Made by a program: the position numbers and the translations under genes. Below are positions 9,100 to 17,710 of a stretch of DNA of 28,311 bases, one piece after another. The stretch is from an uncultured Clostridia bacterium. Lineage in GTDB: Bacteria > Bacillota_A > Clostridia > TANB77 > CAG-508. The stretch spans positions 1-28,311 of the forward strand of contig CALXJS010000018.1 in assembly GCA_944388685.1 (NCBI GenBank), in the 5' to 3' direction. The notes under the pieces were generated by a model that ran no database searches, was not told where the DNA came from, and was given only the letters and a program-made list of their open reading frames with translations. Each line of letters opens with the position of its first letter. Positions within the stretch are counted from its first letter, which is position 1.

Positions 9100-10331
9100 T
9101 ATTGAATTTCTTTTGATTGTTTTAACATTAAATCTCCAAATATTGCATATCCTTCTGTTGCTGAATTTACTAAAACATGCGTAACTGCTCCAATAAATTT
9201 TCCATTTTGAATAATAGGTGATCCACTCATGCCTTGAATAATTCCACCTGTTTTTTCTATTAATCGTTCATCTGTTATTTTTATCTCCATACTTTTATTG
9301 TTATAGTTATTTTCCTTATAAATTCTTGTTATTTCAATTTCATACTCTTCTACTTGTTGATTATCTAAACTACACAAAATTGTTGCTTTTCCTAATTCTA
9401 TTTCATCTCTTAAAGCAACTTCCATCTCTTTTGATTTATCTATATTTAATCCAGATATATTACTAATCTTTCCATATATTCCAAATTCCGTATTTTTTGA
9501 TATCTCCCCAATTGTTTCTTGTTCTTCTACGGTTCCTTGGATTTTTCCTGGATTTCCATCTTCTCCTTTTTTGATATCTAATACCTTTGCTGTAACAAAT
9601 TCACCTGAAGCAATATTTAATAAGTGCCCTGTATCAATATCTGTTATCCCATGTCCTAAAGCCCCAAATTTTTGTGTTGATGGTTCATAAAATGTAACTG
9701 TTCCTACCCCTGCCGCACTATCTCGCACCCATAGCCCTAATTTATATTCTTCTTGTTCTGTTTTCACAGGTGTGATACTACATTCTTTTGTTTCTTCGTC
9801 ATGAATATATTGTATCTCTAATTCTTTTCCGTTAGACATATTCACTTTTTCTATTAATTCATCTGTTGAATGAATCATATTATCGTTTATTTTTACGATT
9901 GTATCTCCTTCTTCTATTCCACTATTTTCATATGGTTTATATGTTTTATTATCTTTTCCTTCTATTTCGGACATTCCTACAACTAAAACACCACTTGTAT
10001 ATAACTTTACTCCTGCAATATTTCCCACTGGTATAACTGTTGTCTTTGGAAGAACAGATACATCTATATTTTTTATACAAAACTTATCAAACAAATTTAC
10101 CGATAATTTTTCACTCCCTATTTTATTGATTGTTTTTTCTCCCGTGTTTGCTGAAACTGTTAGAATTTCATCTTCTGAATCTATTGTAATTCCAAAAAAA
10201 GTCTTTAAGGATATATTTTCTCCTTCAAATATAGTCATTTTATTTGGAATATAATGAAGTACTAATACATAAATATACAGAATAAATAAAAAAGCTAATA
10301 CGATCATTTTCTTTAATATTTTTTTATACAT
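9099..10331 (-). CDS. spoIVB: SpoIVB peptidase (S55 family), sporulation signalling protease
   Basis: In Bacillus, forespore-made SpoIVB crosses into the intermembrane space and triggers SpoIVFB-dependent activation of pro-sigma-K. Here an N-terminal membrane anchor (residues about 9-27) precedes a PDZ-like domain (about 110-190, GIEEGDTIVKINDNMI). The S55 peptidase domain has FGALGHGITDIDTG (catalytic His region) and GMSGSPIIQNGKFIGAVTHV (catalytic Ser region). The 410-residue length is close to that of Bacillus SpoIVB. It starts at an ATG with RBS GTAGGAG. It follows the terminator of the pilus operon, so it is probably transcribed on its own, but I could not place a convincing sigma-F or sigma-G promoter. 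Confidence 0.93.
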   Translation of the reverse strand: MYKKILKKMIVLAFLFILYIYVLVLHYIPNKMTIFEGENISLKTFFGITIDSEDEILTVSANTGEKTINKIGSEKLSVNLFDKFCIKNIDVSVLPKTTVIPVGNIAGVKLYTSGVLVVGMSEIEGKDNKTYKPYENSGIEEGDTIVKINDNMIHSTDELIEKVNMSNGKELEIQYIHDEETKECSITPVKTEQEEYKLGLWVRDSAAGVGTVTFYEPSTQKFGALGHGITDIDTGHLLNIASGEFVTAKVLDIKKGEDGNPGKIQGTVEEQETIGEISKNTEFGIYGKISNISGLNIDKSKEMEVALRDEIELGKATILCSLDNQQVEEYEIEITRIYKENNYNNKSMEIKITDERLIEKTGGIIQGMSGSPIIQNGKFIGAVTHVLVNSATEGYAIFGDLMLKQSKEIQ

Positions 10332-10384
10332 AATTTCTCCTACTTTCGTTTATAATAGTATTAACTTTTTATTTTTTTATATAC

Positions 10385-10418
10385 AAAAAAAGATAGAAAA
10401 AATTTTTCCATCTTTTTT
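10385..10418 (-). terminator. Terminator of the pilus operon
   Basis: On the minus strand, AAAAAAGATGG and its complement flank an AT-rich loop and end in a T run. It starts at the stop codon of the last pilus gene and lies 54 bases upstream of spoIVB. Confidence 0.75.
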
Positions 10419-12061
10419 ACATGAATAATCTTTTATGTTCATCTTGATTTCTAAATACTTTATACATACTATATCGTTCTCTTCCTAATGCCGTATAATA
10501 TATTTTGGCTAATTGCCCTTTTCCATCCATATATTCATATATATTATCTGTTCCTTGCACAGTTGTTTGCGATACATAACAATTATAGCATCCCAGTTCT
10601 CTTCTTGGATAATAATAATGTGTTTGCCTTGTTTCTGTATTCATGGCACCTTTTCTTTCAAAGTCTATGTTAAATACACCCATTTGTATATCTGTTCTTC
10701 CAACCAAATCGCTTTCTGTCGCTCTATGATAATATCCATCATTTGTTGTTATATAAATAGCATTTTCTGTTACAACTTCCTCATTTTTATTGTTGTTAAT
10801 AACAGAATATCCATTATATACTTTTCCACCAATACTTAATCCTTGTAAGAAGCTTATTAAAGAAACATTATTTAGTATTCTTTCCCAATCTTCTTCTGCT
10901 AATTTAGGCATACTAAATTCATAACTTCCAGTACCATAATTATTGTAATTTGCTAAGGCTATTGACAAATTTCTCTCAATTACATAACGAATTACTGCTA
11001 GTCTATGTTGATTAAAATCAGACTGTGGTTCTTCTATAGATACGCCCCCATCATTAAAATTAAATATTCTATCATTATTACCAACGAAATTATAAATTAC
11101 ATTACCAAACTCATCTGTAAGTTCTGCTATTGGTTGACCATTCTCATCTCTTGCATCAGCAGAAGTTAAATTTCCAAGTCCATAGTCTCCTAATAATCTC
11201 TCTTTAAATTCTGCAGCTTCTCTATAATATCTGCAAGCCATATCATTATCACCCAGTTGGAAATTATACTGGTCATAGATTCTTTCTCCATTCATAAAAG
11301 TAAACCAACTTCCTGCCCCTGAGTTATAATCTTGATCCCAATAATATTTAGCCCCATTTATTTTTATATATGGATATTGTTTTCCTTGTTCCTGGTCTTC
11401 TACATATTCATATAATTGTGCCTCTGGTTCTATCAGCACACCTCTATAATATACATTTGATCCAGATATACTTACATCATCAATTAAATATCCTGCGTCA
11501 TTTATATTTTTTCCATTTGCTGTTCCTTGTACCGTTATATAATTGTCCAACGAATATGTAATAACGACATCTATTCCTGCTTTTACATATCGACAACTAT
11601 AAAATATATAAGGTTTTAATCCTGTAACCTCTTCTCCTGCTATATATTCTGAATTTGGATTTTCATCTAACCTTTGTGCTGTTTCTTCATCTAACGTATT
11701 TATAAATGGTGAATAAATATAAAAGCCATCATACATTGTAAATACCAAAGCTGGAACATATTCTTTTAAAACATCACTATTATATCCTGCCATGTTAAAT
11801 GAGGTTGCTATTGATGTAAAAAAGCTATTAGCTGCTGCTTCTATATCTCTGATTTTTGAATTTACTAAGTCAGATGTACTACTATTAATTGTATTTAATT
11901 GAAAAGCTTTAATCGCATCATAAGTGGCATTATCTAATCTTGTATCATATGATATTTGTAACCTTAATGTTTCCAGTTGTGCACCGTGTATATGCTGAAA
12001 AAATTAAAGATATTGGTAACATTATTATAATAAAAACAACTGCCAAATATTGAATTTTCAT
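10417..12061 (-). CDS. Large membrane-anchored protein of the Tad-like operon; +1 shift at CGG
   Basis: I do not recognise a named family. From the ATG at 12061 the frame starts MKIQYLAVVFIIIMLPIS, a signal or anchor segment, and reaches an in-frame CGG at codon 26. Without a shift it stops 13 codons later. Skipping the C gives SAYT-GAQLETLRLQISYDTR and joins the long downstream frame into 547 residues (1645 bases, 3n+1). The extracellular part is rich in Tyr, Asn and Asp and has FTMYDGFYIYSPF and a YNCYVSQ segment. As the last gene of the pilin series, anchored by an N-terminal helix, it may be a TadE/TadG-like minor component or a tip/adhesin subunit; this is inferred from position only. 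An ATG at 11793 would give only a version without the anchor and is unlikely to be the real start. Confidence 0.8.
11984..11986 (-). other. In-frame CGG at the +1 frameshift site of the last pilus gene
   Basis: Codon 26 of the frame from 12061 is CGG, in the context TAT ACA CGG TGC ACA. Skipping its first C reads GGT (Gly) and enters the long open frame ending at 10417. It has the same geometry as the sites at 1711, 16394 and 18522. Confidence 0.78.
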
Positions 12062-12138
12062 AAACACATCTTTCCTTTGTATTTTTATTTTTTAATAGCC
12101 TGTAACTTTTAATTACAGGCTACTATCTTCTTCAAAAA

Positions 12139-12678
12139 CTATCTTCCACTTCCATTTGCAGTTACATATCCAGCATGTTGTGCTGCGATTGCATAAGTAT
12201 CATTTCCAGCTACTGTATAAAAGAAATTTTTTAATTGTTGTGATAAGGTCGTATTTGTATTTTTTACACTTGTAGAAAACATGTCCCCTTCTTTAAGTGT
12301 TAATACTCCACCATTTGAATCCATTGAATCCAATATTTGTGATGTATACATTGAGTAATAAACATTTTCACCTATTTTAGTATAGTTTGCTTGTGTTGTT
12401 TTCTTACCAGGGTTTTCATCTAATACTTTTACTTCCATTTCTATATCATATGCATTTCCTGTAGCGGCAAGTCTTTGTTCAAAAGCTGAATAATCATCCA
12501 TTGTTACTTTTCCTGTTGTTCTGACATTATCCACATATTCTGTTGTTGCTGTTTGAGCAGTCATTGTTACGATATCATCTGTTCTATCAGACATCGCCAT
12601 CAATGGAAAACCAAACATTAAAACGGCTGCTATAACAATTGCAAATATTGTTATAAATGTATCTCCCAAACTTGTCAT
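12139..12678 (-). CDS. Small membrane-anchored protein of the Tad-like operon
   Basis: 179 residues, no named family recognised. One N-terminal membrane helix (about residues 8-29, ITIFAIVIAAVLMFGFPLMA) is followed by an exported domain beginning SDRTDDIV. EYVDNVRTTGKVTMDDYSAF and YDIEMEVKVLDENPGKK look like conserved segments. Unlike its neighbours it does not start with MENA. The layout suggests a minor pilin or pseudopilin. There is a good RBS (AAGGAGGGA) before the ATG. Confidence 0.75.
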   Translation of the reverse strand: MTSLGDTFITIFAIVIAAVLMFGFPLMAMSDRTDDIVTMTAQTATTEYVDNVRTTGKVTMDDYSAFEQRLAATGNAYDIEMEVKVLDENPGKKTTQANYTKIGENVYYSMYTSQILDSMDSNGGVLTLKEGDMFSTSVKNTNTTLSQQLKNFFYTVAGNDTYAIAAQHAGYVTANGSGR

Positions 12679-12722
12679 TTTTCTCCCTCCTTATAATAAC
12701 ATTATTATATTGTACTATAAAA

Positions 12723-13388
12723 TTATTGTAAATAATATGATATAACTCTCATTTTTAGTTCATTTGCATCTTGTGCATCTGCATTTTCTTCCTCGTCAAC
12801 ATCTTCTCCAGCATCTTCTCTAGCATCTGATGGATAATATACTCCAAATCTTTCTAAAAATTGGTTACCGTCTACTAATATTGTATCACAAATTCCTCTA
12901 GTATTCAAGTCTATTCTCGTATTTCCAGAACCTAAAGAATCCTCAAAAGTTCCAAAGTCAATATCATTTCCATCTGCATCTTTTAATTCTGCATTAGAAC
13001 CATATAATAATGCCATTATAAAATTATCTGCTTGCCTTTCATTTCCTAATATTTCTTCTGTCAAATCTATATAGTTTACAGATGTTTGAACGCCATTTTG
13101 TGTTCTTGTATATAACTCTATTGGTGAGCCATCAGTATCATAAAAATAAATTTTATAATATTCTTTATATGCTCTATAAATTGTTGGTATAATTGTTTCT
13201 TTTCCAACAATTCTTTCTGTTGTTCCTAAATCTTGAACATATTGTGTACTAAATTCTCTATCTACATAACTTAATACAATCTCTGCTGTTTGTTTAGCTT
13301 GAGAAAAGGATGACATACCAATTCCCAATGCGAATACAAAAACTAGAACAGCTGTTGCCATTTTTAAAGCTTCAATTGCATTTTCCAT
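12723..13388 (-). CDS. Pilin-like protein, MENA family, longest tail
   Basis: 221 residues. The start MENAIEALKMATAVLVFVFALG matches the MENA(S/N)xAL helix start of three other proteins in this operon. After the single helix come an alpha-helical stretch and a globular part, and an acidic low-complexity run (DEEENADAQD) lies near the C-terminus. It is probably a pilin-like or pseudopilin subunit displayed outside the membrane. It lies 31 bases after the previous MENA gene, in the same operon. Confidence 0.75.
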   Translation of the reverse strand: MENAIEALKMATAVLVFVFALGIGMSSFSQAKQTAEIVLSYVDREFSTQYVQDLGTTERIVGKETIIPTIYRAYKEYYKIYFYDTDGSPIELYTRTQNGVQTSVNYIDLTEEILGNERQADNFIMALLYGSNAELKDADGNDIDFGTFEDSLGSGNTRIDLNTRGICDTILVDGNQFLERFGVYYPSDAREDAGEDVDEEENADAQDANELKMRVISYYLQ

Positions 13389-13419
13389 AATATATCATCC
13401 TTTCCTAATACTAATTATT

Positions 13420-13839
13420 TTAGTTTTCTACAATTTCTATTGTTTGAACTAAACCAGCTTCTCCTCCATCTGTTCCCATAACACATCTAACAGTATATGT
13501 TCCACCTGTGTTAATTGTGTCATTAAGGTCATCTGGTAATTGTACATCACCATCATCTAAGTTAGAAGGTCCATCAATAGAAACTTGTCTATCTGTTGAA
13601 TCTTGTGTAATATTGTTTGATAATACAGCTTGATAGATAGATCTTACTGTTGTTCCTCTTACTGAACCACCTTCATATTGTGTGAATTTTTGGTTGAAAC
13701 TGTTTAGTTCCACCTCACTCATAGCATTGTCATTTACAACTCCTGATGCTTGGTTGTAAATTAAAATTCCTAATGAAATAATTAAGATTGCAAGTAATAT
13801 AGCACCTGCGATGATTAATGCTTTTGATGCATTCTCCAT
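13420..13839 (-). CDS. Pilin-like protein, MENA family
   Basis: 139 residues. MENASKALIIAGAILLAILI forms the N-terminal helix, followed by the shared module ELNSFNQKFTQYEGGSVRG and a beta-rich C-terminus. It is the shortest MENA protein and has a strong RBS (AAAGGAGG). It could be the major pilin of the system, by analogy with short, well-translated pilins; this is an inference. Confidence 0.78.
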   Translation of the reverse strand: MENASKALIIAGAILLAILIISLGILIYNQASGVVNDNAMSEVELNSFNQKFTQYEGGSVRGTTVRSIYQAVLSNNITQDSTDRQVSIDGPSNLDDGDVQLPDDLNDTINTGGTYTVRCVMGTDGGEAGLVQTIEIVEN

Positions 13840-13919
13840 AATAAATTCCTCCTTTTATTATTTAATTATATATAATTTTTACTAAATTTTTATATTTAGT
13901 AACTTTAATAACTTAAATT

Positions 13920-14351
13920 TTACGTAGCTATTTGTTCAAAAAACAGATAGCTAACCAATTTAGTTTTATCATGATGTTCTACCTTTGTACATTTAAATCG
14001 TACTTGATTATAATATTGCATAAAGGTATCTGCTCCACTATTATATATTTCTTCCATACTATGAATTGTATCGTCATCTGTAAAATGAATATCTATTCTA
14101 ACAGAATTCGTTCCATTGTCTATATATAATCCGTCATCGCCTTTTTGAACTTCATTTCTGATATTTTCATCTGTTGCTTTATTGATTAATGTTGCTAAGT
14201 CTGTTCCATATATTTCTTTGCCTTCATAGCTTTCATATTGAACATTCCTTACTTTTGCTTCATTAGATATTGCTTTATAATTTAAATACATATAGGAAAT
14301 TGTTGCAACAATTATCAATACAATTACTAAAAAAATAATTATCTTTTTCAT
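13920..14351 (-). CDS. Membrane-anchored pilin-like protein without MENA start
   Basis: 143 residues starting MKKIIIFLVIVLIIVATISY, a single N-terminal helix. NVQYESYEGKEIYGTDLATL then matches the post-helix module of its MENA neighbours (aromatic-xx-Tyr, six residues, a hydrophobic residue, x-Gly, then a helix with Leu-x-Asn). It looks like a diverged paralogue that replaced the N-terminus. It sits between two MENA genes. Confidence 0.72.
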   Translation of the reverse strand: MKKIIIFLVIVLIIVATISYMYLNYKAISNEAKVRNVQYESYEGKEIYGTDLATLINKATDENIRNEVQKGDDGLYIDNGTNSVRIDIHFTDDDTIHSMEEIYNSGADTFMQYYNQVRFKCTKVEHHDKTKLVSYLFFEQIAT

Positions 14352-14369
14352 TTTTCACCTTTTAATTTT

Positions 14370-14855
14370 CTATCTTTCTGTACATATAACTCTATAAACT
14401 CTTCTTGTGGCATCACTAATTTCCACACGTACTGTATAATTTTTTAATCCTGTTACAGCATCAATATTGTTTACTTCGTTTAAGATTAACTCATTATATC
14501 TTTCACTTACATCTTCTTCGCTTGTTCCAAATCCAAATTCTATAGAGGTTCCATTTAATAAAACAGCTATATAGTTATTATTCCCATTAGGAACTTGTTT
14601 GGCAAATTGATAATATTTATTATTTTCTGTAGCTAAATTTGCCATTGTAATAATATCGTGTATGGTTACATTATCTCTAGCTTGATATGCGGTAAATTGA
14701 CTATTAAATTCCTCTATTTGACTTGTCTCTATATTATCATGTATTTGAGCAGAAGTTCCACCAAATTGTGTAAACAAGTATACACCTAACGAAATAATCA
14801 TAATTCCTATTAAAATTCCTGCTGCCATTAATAATGCGTTTGATGCATTTTCCAT
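14370..14855 (-). CDS. Pilin-like protein, MENA family
   Basis: 161 residues, MENASNALLMAAGILIGIMI helix, then SQIEEFNSQFTAYQARDNVT and a C-terminal domain ending YRVICTER. I start at the ATG at 14855, two bases after the stop of the preceding gene and just after GGAAGAGGAG. A longer frame to 14939 overlaps the upstream gene and lacks a signal. The tight spacing suggests translational coupling. Confidence 0.78.
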   Translation of the reverse strand: MENASNALLMAAGILIGIMIISLGVYLFTQFGGTSAQIHDNIETSQIEEFNSQFTAYQARDNVTIHDIITMANLATENNKYYQFAKQVPNGNNNYIAVLLNGTSIEFGFGTSEEDVSERYNELILNEVNNIDAVTGLKNYTVRVEISDATRRVYRVICTER

Positions 14856-14856
14856 A

Positions 14857-15564
14857 TTAAACTCCTCTTCCTGTACATTCAAATTCCATTCTGATAATTC
14901 TTCCCGTATTTCTATCATTTTCTGTTCCAATACAATCAAATTCTATCCTTTTGAATTGTACATATTCGTAATAATATAAAGCATCTTCATATACATCTGC
15001 TAAACTAACTCCATATGAGGATAGATCTCTAGGTAAAATTCTTTCTGCATCAAATTCTTCTTCATCACTCATAAGTTCAATATTAGAGATTTCGGCTGCA
15101 AGTTGGCTGGCATATTGAGATTGATAGCGATCTTCAATTTCTCTAATTCTACCTGTTGAAATTCCTCCAGTAACGGAAGATGGTCTACCAACAATCTGTT
15201 GAATTGTATCTTCATTATATTCCTCTTGCTCTACCAATCTATTAACGCCATCATAAGCTAACCTACTATTATATCCCCTCATATAGATAGTAATTCCCAT
15301 TTCTGTAAATCCATCGCCTATATTCCTATTATTATAATCTACAATTCTATTCATAAGTGATACCATATCACTTCCTCTAACTTTATTTCGGTTATAAGAA
15401 AGATATAAATTATTAAATTCTGTTATTTGGGCATCTAGTGTAGATTGATTTGATCGATTCTGATAATCTGTCAAACTTGTCATCATCAACATAAATGCAC
15501 CAATTACAATAATAGCAATTAATACACTCGCAGCTATTAATAAAGCTTTTGATGCATTTTCCAT
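14857..15564 (-). CDS. Pilin-like protein, MENA family, first of the series
   Basis: 235 residues. MENASKALLIAASVLIAIIV is the helix, then the shared module ITEFNNLYLSYNRNKVRG, a middle insert rich in Glu, Arg and Ile (about 105-165), and a beta-rich end ending in CTGRGV. It has a strong RBS (AAGGAGGAAG). It directly follows the TadB/TadC-like platform gene. It is longer than the other MENA proteins because of the insert. Confidence 0.76.
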   Translation of the reverse strand: MENASKALLIAASVLIAIIVIGAFMLMMTSLTDYQNRSNQSTLDAQITEFNNLYLSYNRNKVRGSDMVSLMNRIVDYNNRNIGDGFTEMGITIYMRGYNSRLAYDGVNRLVEQEEYNEDTIQQIVGRPSSVTGGISTGRIREIEDRYQSQYASQLAAEISNIELMSDEEEFDAERILPRDLSSYGVSLADVYEDALYYYEYVQFKRIEFDCIGTENDRNTGRIIRMEFECTGRGV

Positions 15565-15603
15565 CTGTCTTCCTCCTTCTTCATTGTTTGCAAAGATTAA
15601 CGT

Positions 15604-17683
15604 TTACATAGTCTGTGCTGTCATAGTCGTAAATGAACTTGACATACTTGTCAAACCAATAAATACTAATGGAATAATTAAATACCCTACAAACATACAT
15701 ACCATTGGTGCAAATCCTATTGCCTTTCCAATCATTCCTTTTCTTTTAATTAATCTATCATTTGATTCTTTACGTTTTTCTTGATAATAATCTCTTTCTG
15801 ATTCCAATTCATCAAATGCATCTCTTATTGGTATTTTTTCTACTGCTGCTTGTAAACTTTCAACAATTCTAACTAGTGGCATATAGCTAATATTTTCTTT
15901 CATTTCTTCTAGTGCTTCCCAAGCACCTGCCTCATAGTTATTAACACATCTAGAAATTGGTTCCTTAAAGATATTGGCATATCTTTCTAACCATTCTAAT
16001 ATAATTTCAACATTTACCCTTTCAATTCTCATTAACATTAATATAATTGTTTGGAATTGCATTACTTCATCTTCCATCTCAATTTGTCTCATTTTTGCTT
16101 GGAACATAAGCATCCAAATTGGTGCCATATATCCTATAATTGCAAATACGAAAGATAGTAACACCTCAAACCATTTCATATATTCACTGTTAACAATTTG
16201 TATTTTATCATATATTCTTTCTGCCGCCAGTTCAATTTCATCTTCATCTGATTCCTCATAATAATCTGCTCTTTCGACAGCAATTTCTACTTGTTGTAAT
16301 GTTGTGTCTAGCTTTCCTCTAAACTGATCAATGATTTCATTATCTTGCCTTGTTATTTCCATTGCATTTTCTTTATCTTTTTCTGTCATTTCTCCGCAAA
16401 ATATCATACGTCGTTGTCGGTTCTGTATATACATAATCAATTGCTAGTTGATGTAGATATACAAAAATAATTAAGGAAACTATACAAGTTGTTATTGCCA
16501 GCGTTAATCGATTGATATATAACCACTCCATCTTTAAATGTGAAGCAGCATCTTTCAACAATTGTTGAACTTTTCTATATTCTTTTGTTCCATCTTTTGG
16601 TATGAACATGTCCACAATTTTCTTAATGAATTTCTTTTTATATAATTTAGCTTGCCATGGATTTTCTGTATTTTTTGTATTCATACCTGTTGAACCATTA
16701 TCTTTCAATCTTCTAACTAAAATATAAGATATAAATGTTAGTATTAGTATTAAGATTTGTACAATCATTCCTGGTTTTCCATTATACCAACTTTCTGTAA
16801 ATGAAAAGTTATCAATTGACCAACTTTTTAATGGTTCTAATAATAGCACTGGTGCTATTGATATGAAAGATAAACTCTGAAATACATAGTTTAATTTATC
16901 TCTCTTTAAAATTTCCAATTGCATTTCTTTTGTAATATTATTAATATTTTTTAAATATAATGATGCGCCATTTACTTTCCTATCACCAAATTCTTTTGTT
17001 AGATATGAAATACCGGCAAATTCTTTTAAGAATACGTTTGGTGCAATATCATAATATTTTTCAAGTTCCATTTCTGGGTCATCTGAAATTAGGATTTCAT
17101 AGATTTTTTCTCCCTGCCTAGATATGTCCATTTCATCATCTTGAGAAACTTGATAAATTGCTTCTTCAACCATATTAAATTCATGATATGCATGTCGGAT
17201 TTCTGAAAAGAAATCTAATTGTTCTTTTAATAAATTGGTATCTTTTTTATCAATAGAACCATCAATTAATGTATCCACCATAAATAATTCAAATATTAAT
17301 AAAATTGTCATTAACAAAAAATTACTACTTGTTATTAATATTGTTAATATTGCTGTTGGAATTACTATTGCAAGTGCCTTTGTTAATATTCTTGCTGAAT
17401 CTTTCCTAGTGTTGTACTCATCGTCTATATTAATAATTTCTAATCTTCTTCTTAACTTTAATATATATCGTTTTAAAAATGGGATTCTAGCATATGTAAT
17501 ATATAATCTTTGATATAGAACTTCTGTTGAAAAAGTATTTTCTTTTGTTCCTTGTTGTAATTTTCTAATTTGCTTATATTCAGATTTTTGCATTTTCTTT
17601 GATAATATATAATATATTAATATAATTACCACTAATATTGCTACTGAACCACCCATTATGTAAAATATGATTTGATTAGACAC
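15604..17683 (-). CDS. TadB/TadC-like inner-membrane platform, joined through a +1 shift at CGG
   Basis: Platform of the Tad/type II secretion F kind, which couples the ATPase to pilus assembly. The frame from the GTG at 17683 (RBS AAGGAGGTG) has an N-terminal helix, a paired helix region near residues 95-135 and further helices near 260-330 and 395-420. It ends DIL-CGG then six codons and a stop. Skipping the C of the CGG at 16396 reads DIL-GEMTEKDKEN and enters the second frame without a break, giving 692 residues (2080 bases, 3n+1). The second part has SEYMKWFEVLLSFVFAIIGY, a coiled acidic middle and a C-terminal helix, as in TadC. The overlapped second frame has no properly spaced RBS (GGAGA is 2 bases from ATG). 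The alternative is two overlapping genes, tadB and tadC, with coupled translation. Confidence 0.8.
16394..16396 (-). other. In-frame CGG at the tadB-tadC junction
   Basis: Codon 430 of the frame from 17683 is CGG, in the context ATT TTG CGG AGA AAT. Skipping the C reads GGA GAA ATG ACA and continues in the tadC-like frame. The zero frame ends 7 codons later (TAA). Confidence 0.75.
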
Positions 17684-17710
17684 TTAAAATAGCACCTCCT
17701 TTTCTATTTT

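Noticed and set aside
14856..14939. N-terminal extension of the MENA protein ending at 14370
   Set aside because: It overlaps the upstream gene, whereas the ATG at 14855 follows a good RBS and starts with the family motif MENA.
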